Assembly (NCBI GenBank): GCA_949286705.1 | Contig: CASEDF010000008.1 | Location: 1 to 64,000, forward strand | Direction: 5' to 3' | DNA: 64,000 nucleotides | Source: an uncultured bacterium | GTDB taxonomy: Bacteria > Cyanobacteriota > Vampirovibrionia > Gastranaerophilales > Gastranaerophilaceae | Shown: positions 1 through 8,484 of the stretch, in pieces | Layout: each line of letters starts with the position of its first letter | Position numbering within the stretch: position 1 is the stretch's first letter | Notes under the pieces: model-generated | The model's database searches: none | What the model was told of the DNA's origin: nothing | The model's input: only the letters and a program-made list of their open reading frames with translations | Made by a program: the position numbers and the translations under genes

Positions 1-1
1 T

Positions 2-805
2 CAGGATGACAAAAAAACTCACTTCACTCACGTTAAAAATGCAGCCTTTACACTTGCCGAAGTCCTTATAACCCTTGGCATCATCGGTATAGTGGCAGCT
101 ATGACAATACCGACGCTTGTAAGTAAGATACAGGAAGCCCATTTTCATGCCAAATGGAAGGAATGTTATGCAATATTGAATAATGCCTTTAAAATGACCG
201 TTGCGGAAAATCCGCGGATGGTGGCATCAGAATTGGATAATTATTATCCAACACGTGAATTTATAGATGCAATGTTGTCCCATCTTCAAGTAGTGGATAC
301 TTGTGCTGCATTGACAAGTTATGATGAAAATCTTTGCGATAATAGAGAAGGTCTTAAAGACAGCCAGATAAAATACAAATGGTCAGGGACTGCAAATATG
401 TATTCAAGATATAAAACATTGTCCGGCTGCAAATTAAATGCATATGATTTTAGTAGTAAAGCAGCATTATTAAAAAACGGAGCGTCAATATATTTTGGAG
501 GATTACACAGCGGCTTAACAATATTAGTGGATGTAAACAATTTCAACGGCGGTCCTAATGTATTAGGCAAAGACGTGTATGCAATAAGTTTAACTTCGAC
601 TTCATGGCAGACGTATGCTAAAATGCAATACATAGAAAGTTTATATTTCAAACCGTTTGGAGCCGAAGGTACAATAACGGAAAAAGAGGGTTATGCAGGC
701 TGTGACAAAAGTATCGGAGATAATCCGGATGTAAACGGTGTTATTAATTACATATTTGAAGCTCCCGGTGCCGGATGCAGTTACAAATATTTGAATGAAA
801 AATAA
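2..805 (+). CDS. Type IV pilin-like (pseudopilin) protein, 5' end outside window
   Basis: The reading frame is open to the left edge. It encodes a prepilin signature (AAFTLAEVLITLGIIG) at about bases 41-88, then a long hydrophobic stretch and IPTLVSKIQ, so the ATG lies upstream of the window. Proteins of this kind are cleaved by prepilin peptidase before the F, methylated and assembled into pilus-like fibres or pseudopili. The C-terminal half is an extracellular globular domain ending in APGAGCSYKYL, with several cysteines. The segment just upstream of the signature (THFTHVKNA) resembles the same place in the pilin-like gene at 5460-6281. From base 96 onward the gene is closely similar to the damaged copy at 53150-53846. 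Pilin-like is secure from the signature; the actual role (adhesion, uptake, secretion) cannot be told. Confidence 0.85.
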   Translation, partial: QDDKKTHFTHVKNAAFTLAEVLITLGIIGIVAAMTIPTLVSKIQEAHFHAKWKECYAILNNAFKMTVAENPRMVASELDNYYPTREFIDAMLSHLQVVDTCAALTSYDENLCDNREGLKDSQIKYKWSGTANMYSRYKTLSGCKLNAYDFSSKAALLKNGASIYFGGLHSGLTILVDVNNFNGGPNVLGKDVYAISLTSTSWQTYAKMQYIESLYFKPFGAEGTITEKEGYAGCDKSIGDNPDVNGVINYIFEAPGAGCSYKYLNEK

Positions 806-826
806 AACTGCCTGTCAGGCAGTTTT
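804..826. terminator. Bidirectional intrinsic terminator
   Basis: AAAACTGCC and GGCAGTTTT form a stem around a short loop, with A and T runs on the two sides. It lies between the convergent pilin-like gene and yajQ and can serve both. Confidence 0.75.
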
Positions 827-830
827 ATTT

Positions 831-1331
831 TTATCTGTAGTTAGTAAATTGCAGCGGATAATCGTATTTGTCTTCGTTTTGTCTTAGCATTTGGATTACC
901 TTTTGCAAATCGTCTTTGTCTTTGCCGGAAACTCTTACGCTGTCGCCTTGAATTGACGGCTGAACTTTCATTTTCATATCTTTAATATCAGCTGAAATCT
1001 TTTTGGCAAGCTCCGGTGTCAGACCTTTTTTGAGTTTGTAAACCTGTCTTACATTCCCGCCCAAAGCGTTTTCAACAGGCTGCGGATCCAATATTCTTAT
1101 ACTCAGATTTCTTTTTACGAGTTTTGACTGCAAAATATCATAAATATTGCGTAATTTTGTTTCATCTTTTGTTGTTATGGTTATGGATTTGTCAGCATCC
1201 AAATTTATGTCCGAATTTGAATCTTTCAGGTCAAATCTTGATGAAACTTCACGTTTTACTTGATCAACAGCGTTTACAAGCTCTTGTCTGTCAAATTCCG
1301 ATACTACATCAAAACTGCAATCTTTTGCCAT
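831..1331 (-). CDS. yajQ: YajQ family nucleotide-binding protein
   Basis: 166 residues, the usual length of the YajQ/UPF0234 family. The N-terminus (MAKDCSFDVVSEFD) and the C-terminal KDDLQKVIQMLR region are typical. The family has two ferredoxin-like domains; members in other bacteria bind cyclic di-GMP or nucleotides and influence transcription. The start is preceded by a good ribosome binding site (gggggttatt just before ATG). It stands alone, convergent with the pilin-like gene and read away from the small membrane protein behind it. Family assignment is firm; the ligand in this organism is inferred. Confidence 0.92.
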   Translation of the reverse strand: MAKDCSFDVVSEFDRQELVNAVDQVKREVSSRFDLKDSNSDINLDADKSITITTKDETKLRNIYDILQSKLVKRNLSIRILDPQPVENALGGNVRQVYKLKKGLTPELAKKISADIKDMKMKVQPSIQGDSVRVSGKDKDDLQKVIQMLRQNEDKYDYPLQFTNYR

Positions 1332-1365
1332 AATAACCCCCTTTTTTGTAAATTATAACATAAAA

Positions 1366-1390
1366 AAGGTAAGAATTGAATTCTTACCTT
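1366..1390 (-). terminator. Intrinsic terminator of the 1408-1824 gene
   Basis: AAGGTAAGAA and TTCTTACCTT form a perfect stem, followed on the minus strand by a run of Ts just downstream of the stop codon at 1408. Confidence 0.75.
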
Positions 1391-1407
1391 AAAGGGGAAT
1401 GTATATA

Positions 1408-1824
1408 TTAAGGTTTGCCTTTTTTGAATAGACTTTTTAAAGCGTCCCAGCCCTTCACCGCACAATTTTTTATTGCATTAAAGCAATTTGTGCCTGCTGC
1501 TTTAGTATTATTCCAGCCGGTTTGAATTGCAGGACCTAATTTCGGGAAGTTAATATTAGGTGCTTTGAATTTTTTGCCTAATAATAGCAGTACTGCCGTA
1601 ATTATACCGCCGATTATAGCAGTATTCCTTATGGTGTGATTTGTTTCTCTGTTCTTTTCTTCAAGTTTTTGAAATTTGTCATTATTTAAAACAGGTTTCA
1701 TCGGTGCTACCCCATAATATGGATAAGCGCCGTACATTGGCATTATCGGCATTGGACTCATCATAAAACTGCTTGGAATATCCTGATATATTACAGGTGT
1801 TGTCATCATATTTTCAAAATCCAT
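1408..1824 (-). CDS. Small membrane-anchored protein of unknown function
   Basis: 138 residues that I do not recognise. The first 45 residues are rich in Met, Pro and Tyr (PMPIMPMYGAYPYYG), then comes a charged segment (about 48-65), one clear membrane helix (about 68-83, NTAIIGGIITAVLLLLG), and a basic, Lys- and Trp-containing tail. The layout suggests a bitopic inner-membrane protein. The start has a GGAG ribosome binding site and the gene ends at its own terminator, so it is probably a single-gene transcript. No function can be proposed. Confidence 0.7.
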   Translation of the reverse strand: MDFENMMTTPVIYQDIPSSFMMSPMPIMPMYGAYPYYGVAPMKPVLNNDKFQKLEEKNRETNHTIRNTAIIGGIITAVLLLLGKKFKAPNINFPKLGPAIQTGWNNTKAAGTNCFNAIKNCAVKGWDALKSLFKKGKP

Positions 1825-1940
1825 AACCTAATTCTCCAATTACACATTACCTTATTTATATAAAGTTTTTTCGCCTTAACTAATTTACTTATTTTTATAT
1901 TTTGTAAATTTATGTAACAACAAAACATTTGTTTTTTAGT

Positions 1941-1956
1941 TATAATTAATTTTATG
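1941..1956 (+). promoter_or_regulatory. Promoter -10 box giving a probably leaderless thiE mRNA
   Basis: TATAAT at 1941-1946 is followed by only seven bases before the ATG at 1954, with no Shine-Dalgarno sequence. Transcription would start at or next to the start codon. This leaves no room for a TPP riboswitch. Confidence 0.55.
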
Positions 1957-2964
1957 AAACGTATTATTGATGCAAATTTAAACAGAGCCTGTGAGGCGTT
2001 GAGGGTTCTGGAAGAGATAGCAAGATTTTTGCTTGAAGATAAAAATATATCGGCAGATTTAAAAAACATCCGCCATACATTGAATTCACTGCAGGATGCG
2101 GATTATGCAGAATTGCTTCTGGCACGTGATACTGAGGGTGATATTGGTGTAAGTATAAAAAATCCCGATAAACGTTCGGGTATCGAAACTGTTTTTAAAG
2201 CTAATATTAAACGTTTACAGCAGGCTTTGAGAGTTCTTGCGGAATATTGCCCCGAGAATTTTGATATGCTGGAAAATTTGCGTTATAAATCATATACTCT
2301 GGAGAAAAATATGTGGGATAAATTAAAAGAAAAATATAATAAATTTATGCTCGAGGACAAAAAACTTTATCTTGTTACAAATTCCGATAAATTTGAATCC
2401 GAGGATTTGTTTTTGGATGCTGTTGCATCAGCTTTAAAAGGCGGGGTTGATATTTTGCAGCTCAGAGAAAAAAATATGCCCGCAAATAAAATTATTGAAC
2501 TCGGCAAAAAAGTCAAATTACTTTGTGCGGAATACGGTGCAACATTTATTGTGAATGACAGAGTAGATATAGCATATGTTTTGGATGCCGACGGCGTGCA
2601 TTTGGGGCAGGATGATATGGATATTGAATCCGCCAGAAAAATTCTCGGAAATAATGCAATAATCGGGATTTCAACCCATGCCCCCGAACAGGCTCAAAAA
2701 GCTGTCAATGACGGGGCAGATTACATTGGCATGGGGCCTGTGTTTACAACACCTACAAAACCCGGCAGGCAGTCTGTGGGATTAGAATATGTAAAATGGG
2801 TAAGTGAAAATATTAAAATTCCGGCTTTTGCAATAGGCGGAATTGATTTAGATAATGTTCAAGATGTAGTAAATGCAGGCGCTAAAAAGATTGCGGTTGT
2901 CAGGGCAATTATAAATTCTGATAACCCTGAAAAAGCAGCGCAGGAATTTTTGAAAGTTTTATAG
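1954..2964 (+). CDS. thiE: Thiamine phosphate synthase with N-terminal extension domain
   Basis: 336 residues. The C-terminal part (from about 130) is a complete ThiE TIM barrel: LYLVTNSD, LQLREKN, FIVNDRVDIA, GVHLGQDD, YIGMGPVFTTPTKPG and FAIGGI. It joins the thiazole and pyrimidine phosphates to make thiamine phosphate. The first ~125 residues (ANLNRACEALRVLEEIARF) form the helical extra domain seen in long cyanobacterial-type ThiE proteins, about 130 residues beyond the usual E. coli length. No other thi gene lies nearby. It is followed closely by manC and may be cotranscribed with it. Assignment is firm; the job of the N-terminal domain is not known to me. Confidence 0.93.
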   Translation: MKRIIDANLNRACEALRVLEEIARFLLEDKNISADLKNIRHTLNSLQDADYAELLLARDTEGDIGVSIKNPDKRSGIETVFKANIKRLQQALRVLAEYCPENFDMLENLRYKSYTLEKNMWDKLKEKYNKFMLEDKKLYLVTNSDKFESEDLFLDAVASALKGGVDILQLREKNMPANKIIELGKKVKLLCAEYGATFIVNDRVDIAYVLDADGVHLGQDDMDIESARKILGNNAIIGISTHAPEQAQKAVNDGADYIGMGPVFTTPTKPGRQSVGLEYVKWVSENIKIPAFAIGGIDLDNVQDVVNAGAKKIAVVRAIINSDNPEKAAQEFLKVL

Positions 2965-2989
2965 TATAATCTTTTTAAAAGGAGATGGT

Positions 2990-4357
2990 ATGTACGGAAT
3001 AATTTTAGCAGGCGGTTCAGGAAGCAGATTGTGGCCTTTATCCAGAGAGTTGTATCCAAAACAGCTTTTGAACCTTAATTCGGATAAAAGTCTTTTGCAG
3101 ACAACGTTTGAAAGGCTTAATTTGTTTTTGCCTGCTGATAAAATTTTGAGTATTACAAATACTAAACATGCGGCTAATGTTAAAATGCAGGTCGATAAAA
3201 AAAGTCTTGTATTATCAGAACCCGTTTCAAAAAATACTGCTCCCGCAATTGCGCTTTCCGTAAAATATCTTACGGAAAAAACAAATTCCGATCCGATTGT
3301 GCTTGTTATGCCGTCAGATTTGGAAATAAAAGATGTTGAAAAATTTCAAGAAGCTGTTAATAAGGCAGTAAGGCTTGCACAGGAAGATTTTATTGTAACT
3401 TTCGGCGTAAAGCCTTTATATCCGGAAACAGGTTTCGGGTATATTAAGGCTGACAGTACAGGCAGAGTCGAAAAATTTGTGGAAAAACCTTCTCAAATCA
3501 CAGCTCAAGATTATCTAAAAGACGGCAGTTATTTTTGGAACAGCGGTATTTTTATGTTTAAAGCTTCGGTTATTTTAAAGGAAATATCCGATTTCGCTCC
3601 GGAAATTGCCTCTGTTCTCGGGAAGTTTGACTTTACTGAAAATGATAATGTTCCATATACCGAATTTGAAAAAATGCCGAATATTTCAATAGATTATGCT
3701 GTTATGGAAAAATCCAAAAATATCTCTATGGTCGAGCTTGAATGTGACTGGAAAGATTTGGGTTCGTGGCAGTCTATTTATGATGTGAGTAAAAAAGATT
3801 CAAACGGAAATGTTTTTGTCGGGCATGTGCTGGATAAAGATTCAAAAGGTTCTCTTGTTTACGCATCATCAAAACTCGTTGCAACTATCGGGCTTGAAGA
3901 TACCGTAATTGTTGAAACGGAAGATGCGCTTCTTGCATGTAAAAAAGACAGAACGCAGGAAGTAAAAGAAATCTACGAAACTTTAAAACAGCAGCATGAT
4001 GATACACAAATGGTTCATAAAACAGTATACAGGCCATGGGGATTTTATACCGTTATTGCGGCGGGAAAAGGTTTTCAGACCAAAATTATCCACGTAAATC
4101 CGGGGCAGAAATTATCCGTGCAGTCGCATAATTTCAGAAGTGAACACTGGGTTGTTTTGAGCGGTACGGCAAAAGTTGTTCTGGAAAGCAGAGATTATAT
4201 TTTGTCTCCGGGACACAGTATTGATATTCCCGTTAAAGCAATTCATTCTCTGCAGAATCCTTTTAATGAAGATGTTGAGGTTATTGAAGTTCAAAAAGGC
4301 GATGTGCTCTCAGAAGACGATATTATCAGATATGAAGATATGTACGGCAGAGTGTAG
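2990..4357 (+). CDS. manC: Mannose-1-phosphate guanylyltransferase / mannose-6-phosphate isomerase
   Basis: 455 residues, the usual size of the bifunctional ManC/CpsB/AlgA family. The N-terminal nucleotidyltransferase has GGSGSRLWPLSRELYPKQ at residues 8-25 and FVEKP near 165. The C-terminal cupin (RPWGFYTVI, then SEHWVVLSGTAKV) is the type II phosphomannose isomerase domain. It makes GDP-mannose for polysaccharide synthesis. AAGGAG stands seven to eight bases before the ATG. The 3' end overlaps the convergent zincin-like gene by 32 bases, so the two transcripts would be antisense at their tails. Confidence 0.93.
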   Translation: MYGIILAGGSGSRLWPLSRELYPKQLLNLNSDKSLLQTTFERLNLFLPADKILSITNTKHAANVKMQVDKKSLVLSEPVSKNTAPAIALSVKYLTEKTNSDPIVLVMPSDLEIKDVEKFQEAVNKAVRLAQEDFIVTFGVKPLYPETGFGYIKADSTGRVEKFVEKPSQITAQDYLKDGSYFWNSGIFMFKASVILKEISDFAPEIASVLGKFDFTENDNVPYTEFEKMPNISIDYAVMEKSKNISMVELECDWKDLGSWQSIYDVSKKDSNGNVFVGHVLDKDSKGSLVYASSKLVATIGLEDTVIVETEDALLACKKDRTQEVKEIYETLKQQHDDTQMVHKTVYRPWGFYTVIAAGKGFQTKIIHVNPGQKLSVQSHNFRSEHWVVLSGTAKVVLESRDYILSPGHSIDIPVKAIHSLQNPFNEDVEVIEVQKGDVLSEDDIIRYEDMYGRV

Positions 4358-5129
4358 CCAAATCTTTGTAATAACCTTTGTCTAAAAGTTCATTGAATAT
4401 TTGGGCAGATGTCGGGGCAAGTTTTTTTGTATATTCTTTATCAAGATATAATCCTTCAACAAAACGTGCAAAAAGTTCGGTCGGTCTTGCATAATATTTT
4501 TTACTTTTGTTGATTTTGGCAGAAATCCGTGCCTGTTTTTTCTGATAAGATTTTAGTCTTATATATGCTGCAAAAGCTTTCGGCATATCGGGGAAATCAT
4601 TTTCTATTGTGTCCATTGTATAAATTCTTGAATCTTTTCTCCAGAATCCGCGGATTAATTTGATCCTGTCGTATTTTAAAAGGTATTTTGCATCGGATTT
4701 TTTAATATATTTTTCAAATTCTTTGAAGCGTTTTGACCGCATAAATTTCGGGTAATCCCTTTTGATAATATTTTCCTGCTCTTTTATTTTTTCTTTTACA
4801 AGATTTTTATGATATTCAAGTTTTCTGCATAATGAATTTTCATCGACAAAGTTGGTAACCTTTAATAATTCGGTTTTAATCAACGGATTGGATGTTTTAA
4901 AAAGAACCTCAAGACTGCCGCCTGTTTTTGGCATATCGGGTTCAATTTTTGAATGAACGTAGTGCGTAAATTCGTGTATCAGAGTCGGAACTTTTTTATA
5001 TTCGGGCAGATTTTTTGAAATATCAATACGATTTTTTAAAAAAAATCCATGGTGCCCCCGTGCTTTAGTTGTTGTGTGGACATCTATTCCAAGATTTTTT
5101 AGATATATTATCAGTTCTTTTACTTCCAT
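4326..5129 (-). CDS. Putative zinc-dependent peptidase (HExxH), unknown family
   Basis: 267 residues. TLIHEFTHYVHSK (about residues 49-61) is a zincin HExxH motif with a further His; a possible third ligand is the Glu in ARPTELFARFVEG near residue 220, which resembles the glutamate of gluzincin-like proteins. The middle is very Lys/Arg-rich and helical. There is no signal peptide, so it probably acts in the cytoplasm. There is no ribosome binding site; a TATAAT box lies six bases before the ATG. Substrate unknown. The motif is clear, but peptidase activity is inferred from it alone. Confidence 0.65.
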   Translation of the reverse strand: MEVKELIIYLKNLGIDVHTTTKARGHHGFFLKNRIDISKNLPEYKKVPTLIHEFTHYVHSKIEPDMPKTGGSLEVLFKTSNPLIKTELLKVTNFVDENSLCRKLEYHKNLVKEKIKEQENIIKRDYPKFMRSKRFKEFEKYIKKSDAKYLLKYDRIKLIRGFWRKDSRIYTMDTIENDFPDMPKAFAAYIRLKSYQKKQARISAKINKSKKYYARPTELFARFVEGLYLDKEYTKKLAPTSAQIFNELLDKGYYKDLATLCRTYLHI

Positions 5130-5141
5130 ATGATTATTATA
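5127..5141 (-). promoter_or_regulatory. -10 box six bases before ATG (leaderless start)
   Basis: On the minus strand TATAAT (5136-5141) is followed by exactly six bases and the ATG at 5129. No Shine-Dalgarno sequence is present, so the mRNA should begin at the start codon. Confidence 0.55.
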
Positions 5142-5147
5142 TAATAA

Positions 5148-5191
5148 TTGCTTAAATTAACAAAATATGTTATAGTTTAAAACAAGGAGGG
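5148..5191 (+). promoter_or_regulatory. Promoter and strong ribosome binding site of the poly-G leader
   Basis: TTGCTT (5148-5153), a 17-base spacer and TATAGT (5171-5176) form a sigma70-type promoter. AAGGAGGG (5184-5191) follows, five bases before the ATG at 5197. Such strong signals in front of a 15-residue open frame suggest the frame is meant to continue beyond the G tract. Confidence 0.6.
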
Positions 5192-5223
5192 AAACAATGA
5201 AAAATAGAAAGTTTAAGGATGTC

Positions 5224-5232
5224 GGGGGGGGG
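5224..5232. repeat. Homopolymeric tract of nine Gs
   Basis: Nine consecutive Gs exactly 27 bases after an ATG with a strong ribosome binding site. An identical tract at the same distance from its ATG occurs at 53017-53025. Such tracts are classic slipped-strand phase-variation sites. Confidence 0.85.
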
Positions 5233-5281
5233 CGACTCTCCTAAGTAGACAGGGCAATGGTTTTGACGGTATATTTTGGGG

Positions 5282-5320
5282 AAAGATACTAAGATACTAT
5301 GATACTAAGGCAGTAAGAAG
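5282..5320 (+). repeat. 39-base direct repeat, leader copy 1
   Basis: A 39-base stretch (contains KILRYYDTKAVR in the shifted frame) identical to 53075-53113. The intervening DNA between it and the G tract differs in sequence but has the same length in both loci. Confidence 0.9.
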
Positions 5321-5459
5321 TAACAGAAATGTAGGTCGGTATTACTATGCCGACAGAAAAGTTTACCGTCGGGTTAGTAAACCCGACCTACAACATGTCA
5401 TCCTGAACTGCCTGAGGCAGGACAACACTCTGAACATTGGTGGAACTTACCATGTCATC

Positions 5460-6281
5460 ATGAACTTGTTTCAGGATCTCATTAGAATAAGATCACGGAA
5501 CACCTGCCGGCTTCGCCGACGGATGCAGGCTCACGCCACTCACCTCACTCACTTTACTCACGCAAAGCGTGCTGCGTTTACTTTAGCTGAAGTTTTGATA
5601 ACTCTGGGCATAATTGGTGTTGTCGCAGCAATGACGATACCTACATTGATTAGCAGTTATAAGGAAAAACAAACTGTTGTTAAGGTACAAAAGGCATTTT
5701 CGGTTTTTAAAAATGTGTATCAATATACGTTATATGAATATGGTACTCCGGATAAGTGGAATCTTCATATAAGCGCTGAGGATACTCAAAAGTTTTTTGA
5801 TAAGCTGAAACCATATTTACGTTTAACAAAAGAATGTGGATTTAATAACCGTGAGGAGTGTGGTTATACTGATGAGTATTTTATAAATTTTGATGGTTCA
5901 AGTAGTATATCTAATATACATAATGGTTTTACAAAAGTATTTGTGCTAAGTGACGGAACATCAGTGCTATTGTATATTCATCATGCGGACGGACCCAGTG
6001 GAAATCCCGGATGTGCGGAAAATGATAATTATTTTCCGTGTGCTGAAATAGATATAAAAACAGACTCATCAAAAAAACAAATTTATGGAAAAAACGTATT
6101 TAGTTTCCGCCTGGAGCACGATAGGATTGTTCCGTATGGTTCAGGTAAATTTGGTAAAGACATGTCTAAATGTTATGGAGACGGACGATATTGTACCGCT
6201 TGGGTTATTGAAAATAAAAATATGGATTATCTTCACTGTGATGATTTGTCGTGGAATGGCAAGCACAAATGTTCTGATTAA
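5460..6281 (+). CDS. Type IV pilin-like protein, probably phase-variable
   Basis: Shown from the first in-frame ATG, but the frame is open upstream to the G tract. The prepilin signature AAFTLAEVLITLGIIGVV lies about 42-60 residues after this ATG, followed by MTIPTLISSYKEKQ and a globular C-terminal domain with paired cysteines (ECGFNNREECGY, NPGCAEND, DGRYCTAW). Cleavage before the F would discard everything upstream, so either a long leader is made or translation starts nearer the signature, for example at the ATG that begins MQAHATHLTHFTH. No convincing ribosome binding site precedes either internal ATG. The C-terminal domain differs from that of the copies at the window start and at 53 kb. 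Confidence 0.75.
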   Translation: MNLFQDLIRIRSRNTCRLRRRMQAHATHLTHFTHAKRAAFTLAEVLITLGIIGVVAAMTIPTLISSYKEKQTVVKVQKAFSVFKNVYQYTLYEYGTPDKWNLHISAEDTQKFFDKLKPYLRLTKECGFNNREECGYTDEYFINFDGSSSISNIHNGFTKVFVLSDGTSVLLYIHHADGPSGNPGCAENDNYFPCAEIDIKTDSSKKQIYGKNVFSFRLEHDRIVPYGSGKFGKDMSKCYGDGRYCTAWVIENKNMDYLHCDDLSWNGKHKCSD

Positions 6282-6646
6282 ATATACAGATCAGGCAGGC
6301 ACTAAATAGGTGGTGTGTCTGTCTGATCTCCTCACATCGACTATGAAAATGTGAGGGTGGTTAATGTTATTAAATTTTAAAATTAAATTGAGTTTTGACA
6401 GAAAAACAGCCGTCGTTAAACGGCCGAACTCATATTTGGTAAAAGGTTAGTGTGTAGGAGAAAATAAAGAAAAAGAAAATGGTTTATACTTTATGTATGC
6501 CACAACCGTTTGGATATATAACGTATATACCTTATATTTTTACAATTTTTAATGTTTTTTTAAATATAAAGATTTTTAAATCTGTAATATAAAATTGCAA
6601 TATAAACATTTTTCAAGTAAAATATTTGTTAAAGGGGATATGGAAT
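6282..6646. other. Intergenic region with a 15-pair hairpin
   Basis: No gene seen. Right after the pilin stop, 6288-6302 and 6315-6329 form a 15-base-pair stem (two G-U pairs in RNA), but no U run follows, so it is at best a weak terminator or an RNA stability element. A smaller stem (CTCACAT/ATGTGAG, 6331-6355) follows. The rest is AT-rich and must contain the lptB promoter. Confidence 0.5.
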
Positions 6647-7372
6647 ATGAAAATTGAGGCTAATAATCTTATTAAAATTTATGGTGACAGAAGTGTTGTT
6701 AATGATGTCTCTTTTGAGGTTAATAAAGGTGAAGTTGTTTGTCTTTTGGGTCCGAACGGTGCAGGTAAAACAACGACTTTTTATATGGTTGTCGGACTTA
6801 TAAAGCCTAATAGCGGAAGTATTATGCTTGATGGACAGGATATTTCAACATGGCCGATGAACATCCGTGCCAAAGCCGGTATCGGATATCTTCCGCAGGA
6901 AGCTTCAATTTTTAGGAAATTAAGCGTTGAAGATAATATTAAACTTGTTCTTCAAATGAATGAAAAACTTACTGAAGATGAGAAAAAACGCAAGCTTGAG
7001 GAACTTTTATCCGAATTCGGTATATTGAGATTGCGTTCTTATGCTGCTGTATCACTTTCCGGAGGTGAAAGAAGAAGGGTTGAAATCGCAAGAGCATTGG
7101 CTGCCAGTCCTGATTTTATGCTGTTAGATGAACCGTTTGCGGGTATTGATCCGATTGCTATCGGAGAAATTAAAGATAATATAAGAAAAATTTCAGAAGA
7201 TAAGGGACTTGGCGTTTTGATTACTGACCATAACCCGAAAGCTACATTATCTATTACTGATAGGGCATATGTAATTTTTGACGGCAAAATTAAAATTCAA
7301 GGCAGAAGCGAAGATGTTGCGGTTGACCCGGTTGCTAAGGAATTCTATTTAGGAAAGGACTTTGCCTTATAA
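6647..7372 (+). CDS. lptB: Lipopolysaccharide export ATPase
   Basis: 241 residues. All ABC ATPase motifs are present: Walker A GPNGAGKTTTFY (about 35-46), Q-loop YLPQEASIFRKLS, signature LSGGERRR, Walker B FMLLDEPFAGID and the switch His in ITDHN. The LPQE Q-loop and FAGIDP are typical of LptB, which powers transport of lipopolysaccharide from the inner to the outer membrane. ATG 6647 is chosen because AAAGGGG lies upstream; a TTG at 6626 in the same frame has no better site. The stop overlaps the next start by one base (TAATG), so it is translationally coupled to the permease. Confidence 0.93.
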   Translation: MKIEANNLIKIYGDRSVVNDVSFEVNKGEVVCLLGPNGAGKTTTFYMVVGLIKPNSGSIMLDGQDISTWPMNIRAKAGIGYLPQEASIFRKLSVEDNIKLVLQMNEKLTEDEKKRKLEELLSEFGILRLRSYAAVSLSGGERRRVEIARALAASPDFMLLDEPFAGIDPIAIGEIKDNIRKISEDKGLGVLITDHNPKATLSITDRAYVIFDGKIKIQGRSEDVAVDPVAKEFYLGKDFAL

Positions 7373-8484
7373 TGAGAATGCCGAGGATTACAATATATGA
7401 CAGATATATTTTTACTCAGGTGTTAATTGCAACATTTGTTGCTATTTTGTTGTTTACAATTGTCTGGATTGCACCGGAAATGCTCTTAAATACGATTAAG
7501 AGAACTCTTGCCGGTGAATATGGCGTGAAAACTGCAATACTTATTCTATTTTTTGAATTACCGAAAATTTTAGGTAAAGCTTTTCCTGTCGGATTGCTTT
7601 TGGGAACGCTGTTTACTTTTGACAAATTGAGCAAAGATTCGGAATTGACAATATTTCGTGCGGTCGGGTTATCTTTTTCAAGAATAATTGCGCCGGTTGT
7701 TGTTTTGAGCTTGATAGTAACATATCTTTGTTATTTTACCGGTGATAAATTGATTCCTTATGCTGCATATAAAATGGGTAAAATAAAAGGTTATGCACAA
7801 TCCACACAGTTTATTTATACTCAAAAGGATAAAAGCGGACACCCAACCGAAGCAGTTATCGTATCTAAATCAAGGATTAGAAATTTATATAATGTAATTG
7901 TGCTGGATTTTTCAAGTGAAGTTTATTCTGATGTTCATCAGTTGTCGAATATTTATTATGCTAAAACAGGTCTTATTCAAGATGATAAATGGTTGTTAAA
8001 TGATATCGTTCAATATAAAATTTCAAATGACGGTATATTTACGAATATTGGTAAATTTAAAGAAATGTCCGTTCTTGATTCTGAATCTGCTAAAAATGCG
8101 TACACTTTAATGGCTTATTCAACAAAAAAAGAACGTGAAATTAATAATACAGATCTGCATAATTATATAAAACTTTTGAAAAAAGAAGGTATGGACGAAG
8201 AATACAGGTATATGTTGAACAAATACCTGCAAAGATTTTTCCATCCTTTTGTGTGTATACTACTTGCTATAATGGGTTGTCTGTTAGGTTTTAGTAAACC
8301 AAGAGAACAGAGATTAATAGGGTTTACAATAGCAATCGGATGTATATTTGTTTATTATATTACTCTGCCGTTTTTTGATCTGTTGGCAGAAAAAGGTGTT
8401 TTGCCGCCTCTAATAACGGCAATATTCCCGCCGCTTGCTTTCACGGCAGCTATTATCGCGTTTTATAAATCAAAGGATCTCTAA
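7372..8484 (+). CDS. LptF/LptG family permease
   Basis: 370 residues. Three N-terminal membrane helices (about 18-40, 58-82 and 100-123), a beta-rich periplasmic domain (about 130-260, beta-jellyroll-like) and three C-terminal helices (about 285-305, 312-330 and 345-362) give the YjgP/YjgQ layout. With LptB it forms the transport core. Only one permease gene is present here; E. coli uses an LptF-LptG pair, so this one may act as a homodimer or have a partner elsewhere. It overlaps lptB and the following gene by one base each. Confidence 0.88.
   Translation: MRMPRITIYDRYIFTQVLIATFVAILLFTIVWIAPEMLLNTIKRTLAGEYGVKTAILILFFELPKILGKAFPVGLLLGTLFTFDKLSKDSELTIFRAVGLSFSRIIAPVVVLSLIVTYLCYFTGDKLIPYAAYKMGKIKGYAQSTQFIYTQKDKSGHPTEAVIVSKSRIRNLYNVIVLDFSSEVYSDVHQLSNIYYAKTGLIQDDKWLLNDIVQYKISNDGIFTNIGKFKEMSVLDSESAKNAYTLMAYSTKKEREINNTDLHNYIKLLKKEGMDEEYRYMLNKYLQRFFHPFVCILLAIMGCLLGFSKPREQRLIGFTIAIGCIFVYYITLPFFDLLAEKGVLPPLITAIFPPLAFTAAIIAFYKSKDL

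Larger units (their letters stand above)
5197..5459 (+). other. Poly-G-interrupted leader of the pilin-like gene (OFF frame)
   Basis: ATG at 5197 opens a frame of nine codons, then nine Gs, then CGACTCTCC and a stop (TAA 5242-5244), giving a 15-residue peptide. After the G tract, the frame that is one base away is open without a stop from 5232 through the pilin-like gene to 6281. A tenth G would therefore join this start to the pilin. The decoded leader (ATLLSRQG, then KILRYYDTKAVR) is similar in protein sequence and length to the leader at 53026-53113, which supports real coding in the shifted frame. A sequencing error in the homopolymer is the main alternative. Confidence 0.6.

Noticed and set aside
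1870-1953. TPP riboswitch upstream of thiE
   Set aside because: Only a -10 box and seven bases precede the ATG; no THI-box sequence.
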